DNA of 64,000 bases from Dictyobacter kobayashii (GCF_003967555.1 NZ_BIFS01000001.1:1116001-1180000), one strand, 5' to 3'; shown: positions 36,676-46,703, counted from the stretch's first letter. The notes: generated by a model from the letters alone, not told the origin. Translations and numbers: made by a program.

Positions 36676-36810
36676 TTTTTGAACTGTATCTAATCTTCAA
36701 TATGAACAGTAATATAGGCAAATTTAACTAAAAAAAGGAAGACATTCCACATTTTTTTTGTTATAACTAGAGTAGAAAACGTTATCTTTTTTTCCCCGGG
36801 AGATCCAAGC

Positions 36811-38380
36811 ATGCATGATGAGCACAAAAAAGTAGCTTATGGAAAGTTTGAAACAGCCACACAGGGCAATTTACAAGCGGTGAGGGTAGAGAAACCAGCT
36901 GCCTCTAAGTCCATTACTCATCCGCCAGGACAGGTGGCACCGGCTATCAACAAATGGGCAGTCCTTATATTGGCCGCTTCAAGCGGTTTTTTGACGACCT
37001 TAGATAGTTCTATTGTAAATATTGGCCTGCCTGCCATCTCAAATACCTTCCATGTGGGGTTAGTGGGGCCATTGAGTGGATTATTATTGGTTACCTGGTT
37101 GTGATTGCAGCCGTTTTATTAACCTTTGGCCGCCTGGCTGATATGATCGGACGTAAACCGATCTTTTTAACGGGCCTGGCAGTTTTTATTGCCGGTTCAG
37201 CTTTATGTGGTATGGCACCCTCGCTCCTCATACTGATCATGGCTCGTATCTTCCAGGGCATCGGTGGCGCAATGATCTTCGCGGTCAATATTGCCATGAT
37301 TACCAGCGCATTTCCTAGCAACGAACGAGGACTGGCACTGGGTTTAAATGCTGTTGTGGTATCCCTGGGCGTCAGCGCGGGCCAACTATTGGGGGACTGA
37401 TCACTCAATATTTGACCTGGCGTTGGATCTTCTATGTCAACGTTCCTCTAGGCCTGATAGTGCTGGCGGCTGGTTTTTATGTCTATCACGAGTTGCGGCC
37501 AGCCAAAGGACAGAGCGGTCGCTTTGATCCACTGGGTGCGATCTTGCTGGCAATTGGTTTTGCCTCGCTAACCCTGGGACTCTCCTTTGGAGAAGAGTGG
37601 GGCTGGTTGTCGACAGGATTGCTCAGTGCGGTCGCTATTGGTGTAATAGCGCTGGCCACAGCAGTCTATGTAGAGAGCCGCATGTCTCATCCCATTTTAG
37701 ACCTGAACTTGATCCGCAATCGTACATTTGCTTTTGCGAATATAACGTTCATGCTCTGCATGATGGCCCTGTTTGCGCCCGGTTTTCTGATGCCGTTTTA
37801 CTTTGAACAACTGCGCCACTTTTCCACCGAGCAGACCGGACTGTTATTGACACCATTGCCGCTCACGATGGCAGTTCTGGCACCTTTAAGTGGGGCTCTG
37901 GCCGATCATATCGGCTCGCGCTGGCTCTCTCCTATTGGACTGGCTATAGCTTGCTTTGGACTCTACCTGCTTTCTGATGTCGGTGCTCAAAGTACGATCT
38001 GGGATATCGTCTGGCGCTTGCTTGTTATTGGTATTGGACAGGGCATTTTCCAATCACCTAACACACGAACGATGATGGGAGCTGCTCCGCGCAATGCGCA
38101 GGGTGAAGCTTCTGGCCTGCTGGCCACGGGACGCGTCATTGGCCAGGCATTAAGCGTGGCCTTAATCGGTACCATCTTCGCTAGCTTCGGCGGCTCAGTG
38201 GCAGGAAATGTGCTGGCCAACCAGACACATCCACTGTCTACGGCAAAAGTTAGCGCGCTGCAGCAAGTGTTTATGAGCGGCTTCCATGCGGCTCTGATGG
38301 GCTGCGCCGTCTTTGCGGCCCTGGGTATCTTTACCGCCCTGGCACGCGGTAAAGGCACGGCTGCTGAGGCAGCTAAATAA
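36811..38380 (+). CDS. DHA2-family MFS drug exporter (EmrB/QacA-like), two frameshifts
   Basis: A 14-helix MFS exporter. From ATG 36811 the frame encodes the first helices (SGFLTTLDSSIVNIGLPA), then breaks near 37065-37068 (GGGG); it resumes with IIIGYLVVIAA and LTFGRLADMIGRKP, breaks again at GGG 37379-37381 before LITQYLTWRWIFYVNVPLG (split here), and then runs to 38380. Restored length is about 520 residues. The NVPLG and GRLADMIGRK motifs are signatures of drug:H+ antiporters. Both breaks sit in G runs, in keeping with a sequencing artefact. Confidence 0.8.
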
Positions 38381-38388
38381 GTCATAAT

Positions 38389-38412
38389 GCCAGCTTGTTG
38401 ATACGAGCTGGC
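38389..38412 (+). terminator. Short hairpin terminator
   Basis: GCCAGCT and AGCTGGC form a 7-bp stem eight bases after the MFS stop, followed by a T-rich stretch. Confidence 0.55.
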
Positions 38413-39150
38413 ACATTCTTTATCTTCTCTGTATAAATCCCGGAAAAGATTTTTATCGCTCATCTTATTTATCAACCCCACAGGAATGGCAGTGGCCTTG
38501 CAAACAGCTCTACTTGCAGCCAACAATCTCTTTAATCCGCTAATCTGTAGCCAAAAATGTTGTCTTTTGAGTGAAAGTAGGCTATACTCTAAGGGTCTTA
38601 CAGTTGCTCTCGCGAACCATGTCCTCATACAAAACGGCGTTCTGAGTCAATTCTTCCAATGAGCGCTGCGATATTACTGGCATTCGCGTATTCTAAGTGG
38701 CAAGCTGTAATCAGCGTTTTGCCAATGCCGCTCGCTCGCGGCCAGCTCCGCCACCTCTCAGTAGTTGCAAGCTGATCAGTCATTGAGGGACGTACCTGCT
38801 ATTCAAGCGGTAACGCTCACTCGATCGAAGGAGATTAGATTCCTTTGCATGGAAGCGTCATTGTGTAAACACACAGCGAATGTGTATTTTCGACGAATTC
38901 CAGCGTGCGTTTATTTCCACTTGCTAAGGCACTTTTCTGCTGAATGTTCAATCGTTTGACCATCGAAAATGCAGCATATTGAACATTCTGTTTAATCTCA
39001 ATTTAGCGCTCTGCCACGGGCTACAACATAGTAACCCATTACAGGGATGTTTACACAGCTACTGTACTTATAGATGGGCGCAACCGCCTGGATGGCGGCT
39101 ACAACACAATGTAAACCCTTTAATGGGATTTTCAGCGGAGGTATCTCACC
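38413..39150. other. Intergenic region with inverted and direct repeats
   Basis: No gene is supported. GAATGTTCAAT (38942-38952) is repeated inverted at 38979-38989. A GGCTACAACA-type element occurs at 39019 and 39097, each followed by a TAACCC-like and a GGGAT-like segment. They could be remnants of a repeat array, but only two degenerate copies exist. Confidence 0.4.
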
Positions 39151-39351
39151 ATGAAAAATCGTTACTATGTCCAACCTTTGACCGAGCAGGTCTACTTGAT
39201 CCGTGAACGCACATCAACCAGTGGTGGCCCTGGCCCCAATGATCCTATCGTACGTTCTTTTAGCGTGCGTCATGATGCATATATGTACGCAGGTAAGATG
39301 AATACCGGGGCAGTCGAACCACAGACATCGACAGAAAAGAATCGTTCATAA
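39151..39351 (+). CDS. Small conserved-looking hypothetical protein
   Basis: A 66-residue protein with an ideal GGAGGT site before the ATG. It has a compact start (RYYVQPLTEQVYLIRER), a Gly/Pro turn and a DAYMYAGKMN stretch, then a polar tail. It looks like a small soluble protein of unknown function. I do not recognise the family with certainty. Confidence 0.55.
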   Translation: MKNRYYVQPLTEQVYLIRERTSTSGGPGPNDPIVRSFSVRHDAYMYAGKMNTGAVEPQTSTEKNRS

Positions 39352-39839
39352 AAGAGAGCTGTACAATATCAATCTTTAATTATTTCCCTCGGTCAAATAG
39401 GTAATCTCACCTTTACGATCAGTGTATGAGTCATCCCTGACTTTTAAAAAAGTTCCCAAAACTGGGAGTGCAGGGGCCTCGCCGCCCTCCTGCACCTCCC
39501 GCATTGGGAGCGCGAAACCCGTTTTTCGGATTTTTCAAAAATCTGGGATGATTCATAGATCCCCATACCTGCTGGCTCAAAGAAAATCCATCTTCACATT
39601 GATCTTTTTTTATTACATCTTTTTATTACATCTTTTGGTTGACGCAATGTGCAGGCTCTTTTGCTATGTTCTTAAATACCAGCTATTACACAGCAGGTTG
39701 AAAAGCAATCATCCATTATCATTGCAATCAGTACAATGCTGATCAGACGGCTACGGCTCTTAGTCTATTGAATGGCTTACTCATTTCCTATCCAGACTTG
39801 AACAAAGATAGTGGATCTGGGAAAGAGAGGAGAAATTTG
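39352..39839. other. Intergenic region holding a MITE-like palindrome
   Basis: Apart from the element at 39425-39556 there is an AT-rich stretch (39600-39720) that may contain the promoter of the AI-2E transporter gene. No other feature is supported. Confidence 0.35.
39425..39556. repeat. 132-bp MITE-like terminal inverted repeat element
   Basis: The ends are imperfect inverted repeats: ATGAGTCATCCCTGA... on the left and ...ATCTGGGATGATTCAT on the right. Nested inside are CTGGGAG/CTCCC and GTGCAGG/CCTGCAC stems. The whole piece can fold into one long hairpin. It carries no gene and would suit a non-autonomous element moved by a transposase elsewhere. Confidence 0.55.
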
Positions 39840-41018
39840 ATGTCCTCTTTATCTGATTCCAATGCGCTACCAAGGGATAATAAAACACCTAATACAGTAT
39901 GGACCAGGCGGTTTCTGATCGCGTTGACCATCGTAGCCTGGATGATTATCCTGGCAGGCGTTGGGATGGTTTTAAACAAGATTCTAGGACCGCTGATCAC
40001 ACTGGGTATATCCGCCCTGATCGCCTACGTCATCTACCCATTAGTTAGATTACTTGAACGCCTTATCCCACGGCCCCTGGCGATCCTCATCGTCTATCTT
40101 GGAGTGCTGGTCCTCCTGATTTTACTGGTCTATTTTGTGGTATTAACCGCTATCGGCCAGTTAGCCACTTTGATAGTGTCCATTCAAAAAAGCTTACCAG
40201 ATCTGCTAGAGCGCCTCCAACCATTCATCAATAAACTGAGTAGTGTCAACATTTCTCCCAATCAGATCTTGACCTCAGGTGAGCAGGTGCTTAATTATGC
40301 TTTATCAGTTGTTGGTAATGTTGTTCCCATAGTTAGTAGTATCTTTGTGTTGATCATTAATATCATTATCATTACCTCTCTGAGCGTCTATTTTTTAATG
40401 GTGGGCAATAAGACCGTCGACTGGCTACGTGAAGGCACACCGCTTCACTGGCGCGGCAAAATGAACTTTTTTCTGGATACCTTAAACAATACCATGGGTG
40501 GCTTTGTACGGGGACAGATTACGCTAGCAGCGATCATTAGCACCATCATGTGGATCGGCTACACAATCATTGGCGTGCCCTACGCGATGTTGCTCGCTAT
40601 CATCATTTTTGTGTTCGAATTCATTCCGCAAATTGGCTCCTACATTTCGATCAGCATTGCAATCCTGCTAACCTTTATCACCAAGGGCTGGCAGACTGGC
40701 TTAATCGTTATAGCTTTCTCTAGTATCGTGCAGGGTGGACTGGATGGCCAGGTGCTTGCTCCTCGTATCCTGGGGCACGCGGTCGGCATTCACCCGATTA
40801 TCTCAATTACCGCGTTACTGATTGGGGCAGAGCTGTTCGGGCTGCTAGGAGCACTCTTTGCGGCACCCATCGCGGGCATCATTCAGATTTTTGTGCTGGC
40901 TTACTGGCATTCCTGGGTAAAACAGCATCCTGAAGAATTTCCAGAAAAATTTGATGGCCAGACAACGGGTCCAATGACCAATCCATCCGGCATCTCGCCA
41001 GGGGTAGAGCCTACCTGA
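39840..41018 (+). CDS. AI-2E family transporter
   Basis: A 392-residue protein; ATG 39840 has GAGGAG upstream. It has about seven membrane helices with the family pattern: N-terminal pair, central LLERLQPFINKLSSV extramembrane stretch, then VGVPYAMLLAIIIF-like helices and the conserved closing segment with GQVLAPRILGHAVGIHP (about 315-330) and LIGAELFGLLGALFAAP. Family members transport AI-2 or act as Na+/H+ antiporters. Function in this organism is open. Confidence 0.85.
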   Translation: MSSLSDSNALPRDNKTPNTVWTRRFLIALTIVAWMIILAGVGMVLNKILGPLITLGISALIAYVIYPLVRLLERLIPRPLAILIVYLGVLVLLILLVYFVVLTAIGQLATLIVSIQKSLPDLLERLQPFINKLSSVNISPNQILTSGEQVLNYALSVVGNVVPIVSSIFVLIINIIIITSLSVYFLMVGNKTVDWLREGTPLHWRGKMNFFLDTLNNTMGGFVRGQITLAAIISTIMWIGYTIIGVPYAMLLAIIIFVFEFIPQIGSYISISIAILLTFITKGWQTGLIVIAFSSIVQGGLDGQVLAPRILGHAVGIHPIISITALLIGAELFGLLGALFAAPIAGIIQIFVLAYWHSWVKQHPEEFPEKFDGQTTGPMTNPSGISPGVEPT

Positions 41019-41174
41019 CCAGCACGTTGGATAGTTCTCAAAACGCTAACTTTTATCAATACATCTGGACAAACAATAACTTTTTGCTGATTGATAACAG
41101 AAACAGGAGAGCTTCTTGCTGGCGCTGAGATGTATAATTTCAGCAGTATTGATCGTCTGGTGGAGGGACATATA

Positions 41175-41630
41175 GTGACTTCCAATGTTGCTCAATTGGC
41201 ATCCGCTTTACACGCAATTTCTGTCCTTGCGATTCAGCAGTCGCCCCAGGAACTGCGCGTGGCAGTGATTGGCTCGCACACATTTACACCACTATCGCTG
41301 GTTACTTCTTTGATAGCACACCTGCCAGCGAGTTGTGTGGTTGTGGCTAATAATGCCAATAAAGTCGAGCAGCAAGCGTTAGCAGATGCACGTCGCTATG
41401 GCTATAACTTCGAAGAACATGCACCCGCAGGAGAACACGATGGAGACGAGGCAACTAACGAGAAAAATAATGCCTTGATCCAAACTACCTCTGTAGTGGT
41501 GGCGTTTGGGGATGGAAACAGCCAGGAGATCAGCACTTCAATCTCAAGCGCACGCAAGACAGGGATACCGGTCTTCATAATTACCCCTCCACCGGCACGA
41601 AACGCCCCGATCCAGAACACATTATTTTAA
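41175..41630 (+). CDS. SLOG-like nucleotide-binding protein
   Basis: A 151-residue protein. GTG 41175 has GGAGGG seven bases upstream; an in-frame ATG at 41091 is an alternative. Rossmann-like order: VAVIGSHTFTPLSLV, then VVVANNANKVEQQALADARRYG, then VVVAFGDGNSQEISTSISSAR and IPVFII. This is the order of the DUF2493/YspA SLOG group (GSR-type start, GGA-like middle, F..G.S loop), whose members bind nucleotide-derived ligands, often in phage-defence or toxin contexts. The GGA motif is changed to NNA. Moderate confidence. Confidence 0.5.
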   Translation: MTSNVAQLASALHAISVLAIQQSPQELRVAVIGSHTFTPLSLVTSLIAHLPASCVVVANNANKVEQQALADARRYGYNFEEHAPAGEHDGDEATNEKNNALIQTTSVVVAFGDGNSQEISTSISSARKTGIPVFIITPPPARNAPIQNTLF

Positions 41631-41864
41631 GCCTATTGGGCTTGATTGCATGCTCCATTATACCGGCAAAGAGACATATATTGGTTAACAATTGAAACCT
41701 CTGATACAGAGAAATCGTTCTCTAGATAAGGGGTGGCGACTCTTCGCTCTTCACCTGCCTGAAGGTGAAATCCTTCGCAATAGCGAGAAGCCTCCGTTCA
41801 TTCCCCTCCTGACCATTTCCACAACCACTTATGAGCCTTGCTCACGGAGATAAGGAGAATTTGT

Positions 41865-42737
41865 ATGCAACAGACACATCAACAACCTGCAACGGCTAGC
41901 GGCACATTTGCGATCGGCGGCGATTTGAAGGTTTACCGCCTGGGTTTCGGCGCCATGCGTATCACCGGTAAAGGGGTCTGGGGACCTCCAGCGGACAAAC
42001 AAGAGAGCATTGTGGTACTGCGTCGTGCCTTAGAACTGGGCATCAATCTGATTGATACCGCTGACTCATATGGGCCGGAGGTAAGTGAAAACCTGATTGC
42101 CGAAGCACTCTATCCTTATCCTCAAAATGTGGTTATCGCCACCAAGGGCGGCTGGGTACGACCAGGACCCGATAACTGGGTCCCAAGTGGACATCCCACC
42201 CATCTGCGCGAAGCTCTGGAAGGTAGCCTGCGTCGCTTGCGTGTCAATACGATCGATCTTTACCAGTTCCATGTTCCCGATCCCAAGGTTCCTTTCGAGG
42301 ATTCAGTTGGTGAGATTGCGAAAATGCAGGCCGAGGGCAAAATTCGTCATGTGGGTCTCTCCAATGTTGATGCCCAGCAACTCGCACAGGCCCGTAAGAT
42401 TGTTCCCATTGTGACGGTACAAAATCGCTATAACCTGACTGATCGCTCCTCTGAAGAGCTGGTTAACATCTGTGAGCGTGAGGGCATCGGCTTTATTCCC
42501 TGGGCCCCACTTACAGGAGGCGATCTAGAGCAGCCTGGTAGTCCACTTGAACGTATCGCGCAACAACATAAGGCCAAACCCAGTCAGATTGCACTGGCCT
42601 GGCTCCTACAGCGTTCCAGCACTATCCTGCCAATTCCAGGAACAGCATCTGTGCAACATCTAGAAGAGAATGTGCTGGGAGCTACCATTAAACTGAGCCA
42701 GGAAGAATTTGATACCCTGAATCAGGTCAGTAAATAA
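41865..42737 (+). CDS. Aldo/keto reductase
   Basis: A 290-residue oxidoreductase with AAGGAG before ATG 41865. Catalytic tetrad is visible: DTADSYGPE (Asp, Tyr), VVIATKGGW (Lys), YQFHVPD (His). NADPH contacts: VGLSNVD and the closing IPGTASVQHLEEN. Such enzymes reduce aldehydes or ketones using NADPH. The length is normal. A bidirectional terminator follows. Confidence 0.9.
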   Translation: MQQTHQQPATASGTFAIGGDLKVYRLGFGAMRITGKGVWGPPADKQESIVVLRRALELGINLIDTADSYGPEVSENLIAEALYPYPQNVVIATKGGWVRPGPDNWVPSGHPTHLREALEGSLRRLRVNTIDLYQFHVPDPKVPFEDSVGEIAKMQAEGKIRHVGLSNVDAQQLAQARKIVPIVTVQNRYNLTDRSSEELVNICEREGIGFIPWAPLTGGDLEQPGSPLERIAQQHKAKPSQIALAWLLQRSSTILPIPGTASVQHLEENVLGATIKLSQEEFDTLNQVSK

Positions 42738-42789
42738 TCCATTGGCAATGCCTGGAATCATCCTGAAAAAAACAGGACCAATGTCTTAT

Positions 42790-42835
42790 CAGAAAAAGGA
42801 CGCCTATTCCCTACGGAATAGGCGCCCTTTTTCTG
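42790..42835. terminator. 21-bp bidirectional hairpin terminator
   Basis: Arms 42790-42810 and 42815-42835 pair with one mismatch around a four-base loop and carry A and T tracts at their ends, so both directions are served. Confidence 0.85.
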
Positions 42836-42857
42836 ACAATACAAGGATCTTTTATAA

Positions 42858-43697
42858 CTAACGAGGAGGCTGGGGACGGGTTGGTTGCTGCGGCTGCTGG
42901 AACTGTGGATTATTGCTCGGCTGATTCCAGGGCTGCTGTGGCTGCTGGAACTGGGGGTTATTGCCTGGCTGATTCCAGGACTGCTGCGACTGCTGGAACT
43001 GTGAATTATTGACAGGCTGGTTCATTTCAGCGGCGGCGGCAGCGGCATGTTCAGCACGGGCACGGCGATCGTTGCGTATGTGACGCCAGATATACAGAAC
43101 TACCAGGACGACGATAAGCGCAATAATCACATACTCGAAACTCTTATAATAAGGCTCAATAGTCGTCATATTGCCGTTTAGTACAACACCAGCATAGGCC
43201 AGTAGTACACACCAGGGGAAGGAGCCGATAAAAGAGTAGATGCAGAACTTTGTAAAAGACATCTCGGTAATACCGGCAGGCAAAGAAATGTATGTGCGAA
43301 CCACGGGGAGCAAACGCGAGAAAAACGCGGTCGCGCTACCCCAGCGCTGGAAAAAGCGATCCGCCATATCGGCATCATGCTGCGAAATTAAGACGTAGCG
43401 TCCATACTTCAACATCAACGGACGACCACCTTTATAACCAATCCAATAGGCAACGCTTGAACCGATCAGGCAACCAAGAGAACCAGCCAGACCCAGCAGA
43501 ATAATACCCACAGGTGTACTTACACCCGGGAGGATTCTGTGCTGTGCTAATAAAAGGCCTGCGACAGGCATAACAATTTCACTGGGCAAAGGAATACAAC
43601 AGCTCTCAATTGCCATCGCCAGTATGATACCCAGCAGGCCAGTCGAGATATACAGATTTGTAATAAAATTTGTTAAGAGATCCGTGATTTGGGCCAC
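42858..43697 (-). CDS. DedA-family membrane protein with Gln/Pro-rich tail
   Basis: A 279-residue protein; GTG 43697 has GGAGGC upstream and is preferred over the ATG at 43733. The DedA/SNARE-associated fold: AIESCCIPLPSEIVMP (re-entrant first part), GSSVAYWIGYKGGR, FSRLLPVVRTYISLPAG and FIGSFPWCVLLAYAG, covering about residues 1-200. DedA proteins flip lipids such as undecaprenyl phosphate or phosphatidylethanolamine. The C-terminal 60 residues contain three repeats of QFQQ-QQ-WNQP-NNP, unusual for DedA and probably disordered. Confidence 0.85.
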   Translation of the reverse strand: MAQITDLLTNFITNLYISTGLLGIILAMAIESCCIPLPSEIVMPVAGLLLAQHRILPGVSTPVGIILLGLAGSLGCLIGSSVAYWIGYKGGRPLMLKYGRYVLISQHDADMADRFFQRWGSATAFFSRLLPVVRTYISLPAGITEMSFTKFCIYSFIGSFPWCVLLAYAGVVLNGNMTTIEPYYKSFEYVIIALIVVLVVLYIWRHIRNDRRARAEHAAAAAAEMNQPVNNSQFQQSQQSWNQPGNNPQFQQPQQPWNQPSNNPQFQQPQQPTRPQPPR

Positions 43698-43794
43698 GTC
43701 TGCCTCCTTCGTAGAGCTTGCATTTTGCCTCATACTAGCACATTTTATCGAAAGAGGCTAGGACCGACAGTACCTAAAAAAGACGTAGAATTGC

Positions 43795-44859
43795 CTATTC
43801 TTCATCATGCCTTGTAGTTAAATTTCGCGAGGAACGGCGCGTTATGGGTGGCTCTATCTGCTGTGCCAGCTCATCTTTCAGTGCGTCATCATCATACATA
43901 TAAGGTGCGCGGCGCTGTAACGGCCTTTTGAGATCTGCGGTCGAAAAATCCTGCTGAATTATCTCGGTTTCTGGATCTCTATACCGGTACTTTTGGGATG
44001 CTGGTCCTTCAGTTTCTGATAGAGAGCGATAAGGACTATTGGGTGAAGGATTGGCATCAATGATACGCTTTCCACGCCGTGGATAGTTGTTGGTGGAAGG
44101 ATAGCTTTCTTGCTCGGAGTCCTGCAGTGACCGTGGTGCTTGACGGTAACCATGTGAGGTTGGCGGCTTACGAGGACGCCCCTGATCATGGCGATCGCCT
44201 CGATCCGCGCGCTGCGAAGCCTCCTGACGCGCAATACGCAAAGCTTGCGATTGAAACTGGCTACGTGTCATATCCGCTTGATAACCTGGAAAACCAGGAT
44301 TTTGCAAGCGGCGTGTCGTACTACGACGGCTGGGAGTATCTGCATCATTCGGGGCTAATTGCCGTGGTGTAGGTCTGCCACGCTGCGTCGATGGCGATCG
44401 ATACACAGGATATGCTGCGGAATCAGAGCGATGTGATGCAGGGGGGGGTAATTGCCGCCTGGGAGGAGCTGGTAGGTAACGAGGCTCCTCTGTATATTCT
44501 TCCCCCCATACACTACGATCATGGGGAAAGTACTCATCCTCTTCCTCTATATAAATGGTCCTGGCCACGCGCTCAGGTACCTGTCGATATTCATACATTA
44601 CAGATCGAGGATCTTCTGGATACTCTTCCTCTTCCACTCGGGTACGTTCCCGCTCTTCATGCTGGCGGGCCAGATACGAGAAAAGTGTTAAAGAGATCGG
44701 AATACTCAGAAGTAGCGCTGCCAATCCACCTATTAAACCACCTAATACCCAGGAATTAAGGGTGTTCGCATACCAAAGAACAACTGCGGCTCCTATAATA
44801 AGTACAAGTGCTGCAGCAACAGCCTTTAACAAAGGCCCGCTTCCTTTCTGAGCTTTCAC
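43795..44859 (-). CDS. Membrane-anchored, Arg/Pro-rich disordered protein
   Basis: About 354 residues. The start is uncertain: GTG 44859 or TTG 44886, both without a clear ribosome-binding site. Two membrane helices (about 10-30 and 38-58) at the N-terminus are followed by about 290 residues rich in Arg, Pro, Ser, Tyr and Glu without secondary structure signals (for example RRQLPPPAS and RPTPRQLAP). It resembles disordered tails of envelope or division proteins, but no family can be named. Confidence 0.55.
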   Translation of the reverse strand: MKAQKGSGPLLKAVAAALVLIIGAAVVLWYANTLNSWVLGGLIGGLAALLLSIPISLTLFSYLARQHEERERTRVEEEEYPEDPRSVMYEYRQVPERVARTIYIEEEDEYFPHDRSVWGEEYTEEPRYLPAPPRRQLPPPASHRSDSAAYPVYRSPSTQRGRPTPRQLAPNDADTPSRRSTTRRLQNPGFPGYQADMTRSQFQSQALRIARQEASQRADRGDRHDQGRPRKPPTSHGYRQAPRSLQDSEQESYPSTNNYPRRGKRIIDANPSPNSPYRSLSETEGPASQKYRYRDPETEIIQQDFSTADLKRPLQRRAPYMYDDDALKDELAQQIEPPITRRSSRNLTTRHDEE

Positions 44860-45034
44860 AAAAATCTGAGGCTCACAACATAACAAATCCCTACTATCAA
44901 ACTAGTAGAAGTATACCAAAATAGAGAGAAGAGTACAAGAGTATAGGTCATTCAGGAAGGGTTTAACCGACAAGAACAAGCGGGAGTATACATAAAAGTG
45001 CATTTTATATCTAGTTATATAGCAAAACACACAA

Positions 45035-45098
45035 AGACGGGAGAAAGATCTAATATGGTAGGTCTTGCATAGACACCAGAGATCTTTAGTTCCCGTCT
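45035..45098. terminator. Hairpin terminator downstream of lexA
   Basis: AGACGGGA then AAAGATCT (45035-45051) pairs with AGATCTTT then TCCCGTCT (45078-45098), with short bulges. Confidence 0.65.
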
Positions 45099-45176
45099 AT
45101 TTATAAAATCGAGCACGCTAAAATTGGCAGCGGGGAACTACCAGTCTAACAGCTGAACTGTCAGGCAATCAGAAGC

Positions 45177-45821
45177 TCAGGCAGCGGTGATACACTGCCG
45201 GAAGATCGCGACGACCTTTCCTTGAATCTGCCACTCACGATCCCAGATACTTTTGGGGATCATAATAGGATCCAGCTCTGAGTTCGCGGGTTGCAGGCGG
45301 ACACGATCGTGATCCTTTTCCTGGAAAAAACGCTTCAAGGTAGCGCTCCCGCTCACCCCTTCTTGCATGTGAACCGCCACCACGATATCCCCATTCTGAC
45401 AGGTTGCCTGGCGTTTAATCACCACGTAATCCCCATCACAAATGTGATCTTCAATCATGGAACGCCCACGTACAACAAGGGCATAGGTATTCTCGGTATC
45501 CGTAAAGTTATGGCCCACATCGACTGAATCAGTGGCCCCTTCGAATATATCCAGGGGCTCTCCAGCTGCGATTGTGCCCATGACAGGGATACCGTCTTGA
45601 GTCTGCTTCGTCAGTTTGATTCCACGACTCTTCTTCGCCTGACGAGAGATCAAGCCCTTTTTTTCCAGCATTGTGAGATGATAGTCAACGTGGCCAGTGC
45701 TGGCAATATTAAGTTCGCGGCCAATCTCGCGATTTGTGGGGGGCATCCCCTCAGATTTCATGTAATTTACGATGAAATCATACATGCGGCGCTGTATTTC
45801 GCTGGCTTGCTCCAACGACAT
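45177..45821 (-). CDS. lexA: SOS repressor LexA
   Basis: A 214-residue repressor; ATG 45821 has AGGAGA upstream and the longer frame to 45908 has not. The winged helix (about 1-65) has PPTNREIGRELNIASTGHVDYHL, shortened here to PPTNREIGREL. The self-cleavage site is A86-G87 in TIAAGEPL; the catalytic Ser is about 121 (GRSMIED) and the Lys about 163 (TLKRF). LexA represses SOS genes and cleaves itself on activated RecA. A weak dyad lies in its upstream region (about 45880-45893). Length and motifs are normal. Confidence 0.95.
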   Translation of the reverse strand: MSLEQASEIQRRMYDFIVNYMKSEGMPPTNREIGRELNIASTGHVDYHLTMLEKKGLISRQAKKSRGIKLTKQTQDGIPVMGTIAAGEPLDIFEGATDSVDVGHNFTDTENTYALVVRGRSMIEDHICDGDYVVIKRQATCQNGDIVVAVHMQEGVSGSATLKRFFQEKDHDRVRLQPANSELDPIMIPKSIWDREWQIQGKVVAIFRQCITAA

Positions 45822-46166
45822 AGTATGGTCTCCTGCCTTTCTGAACACCTCAGCTAACTTCCCCACACAGCCAAAAACTAGAACGACTATTCCAGATGAT
45901 AATACCACAACAGAATAGGCAATACAAGCTTTTTTTGAACGTATTTTTCAAACAGGAATTCGTACTCATCTATATCCAGGACCTGGGCCGTATCAGGGAC
46001 TTGGCAGTGACAGCAGGTTTTGTTATACTCCATTGCAAAGGAACATTGAGATACGCTAAGCTATCAAAAGATGCGCAATGATTTGCGTCCAATACTTCGC
46101 TAGGTGTACAATAGATGCATTGGGTATTCGACGGATCCACGCACGAAAGAGAGAGTCAGAAAAACT

Positions 46167-46703
46167 ATGGTAGAGATGACAGTTGAGAGCGTGCGCATAA
46201 ACCTGGCTACGCAGCAGCGAGTGGTCATCTTAAAAGCTACGAAGCAAGAGCGCTATCTCTTCATCTGGATAGCGTATGCCGAAGCATATGCTATTGCCGT
46301 CGAGCTGCAAGGAACCACCTCGCCACGGCCACTGACACACGACCTCCTTAAAAATGTCATTGAAGAGCTAAACGCAAAAATCGTAAGCATCGTAATCTCT
46401 GATTTGATCGATGAAATCTACTATGCTCGCATTGTACTTGATGTAGACGGTCGACATGTAGAGATCGATTCTCGGCCCAGCGATGCAATTGCGCTAGCCG
46501 TACGGGCGAAGACGCCCATCTATGTTGAGGAAAGTGTGTTGGAGCGTGCTGGCGTTGTTCCTGAACAGAATGAAGAGCCACAACCCCCTATATTGAGATC
46601 CGATACAAAGCACGACGAGGAGGCCGAGGAGGATGAAAATCTGGACGCCTATCGTGATTTCATCAATAGTCTTGATGTCCTTGACGAATTCGGTAAAGAT
46701 TAG
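46167..46703 (+). CDS. Bifunctional nuclease (BFN/DUF151) domain protein
   Basis: A 178-residue protein starting at ATG 46167. The BFN domain (about 5-135) has the core YLFIWIAYAEAYAIAVELQG, cut here to AEAYAIAVELQG, then LTHDLLKNVIEELNAKI, YYARIVLDVDG and IDSRPSDAIALAVRAKTPIYV (cut to SRPSDAIALAVR). Proteins of this family act on DNA or RNA and in some bacteria are linked to redox metabolism. The C-terminal 45 residues are acidic and probably disordered. It overlaps by four bases with the convergent gene that ends at 46700. Confidence 0.85.
   Translation: MVEMTVESVRINLATQQRVVILKATKQERYLFIWIAYAEAYAIAVELQGTTSPRPLTHDLLKNVIEELNAKIVSIVISDLIDEIYYARIVLDVDGRHVEIDSRPSDAIALAVRAKTPIYVEESVLERAGVVPEQNEEPQPPILRSDTKHDEEAEEDENLDAYRDFINSLDVLDEFGKD

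Noticed and set aside
38930..39130. CRISPR array
   Set aside because: Only two degenerate repeats with unlike spacing and no cas gene in the window.
45870..45900. LexA (SOS) box upstream of lexA
   Set aside because: Only a weak dyad (GAAT-AGTC-GTTC) that differs from known boxes at key bases; mentioned but not called.
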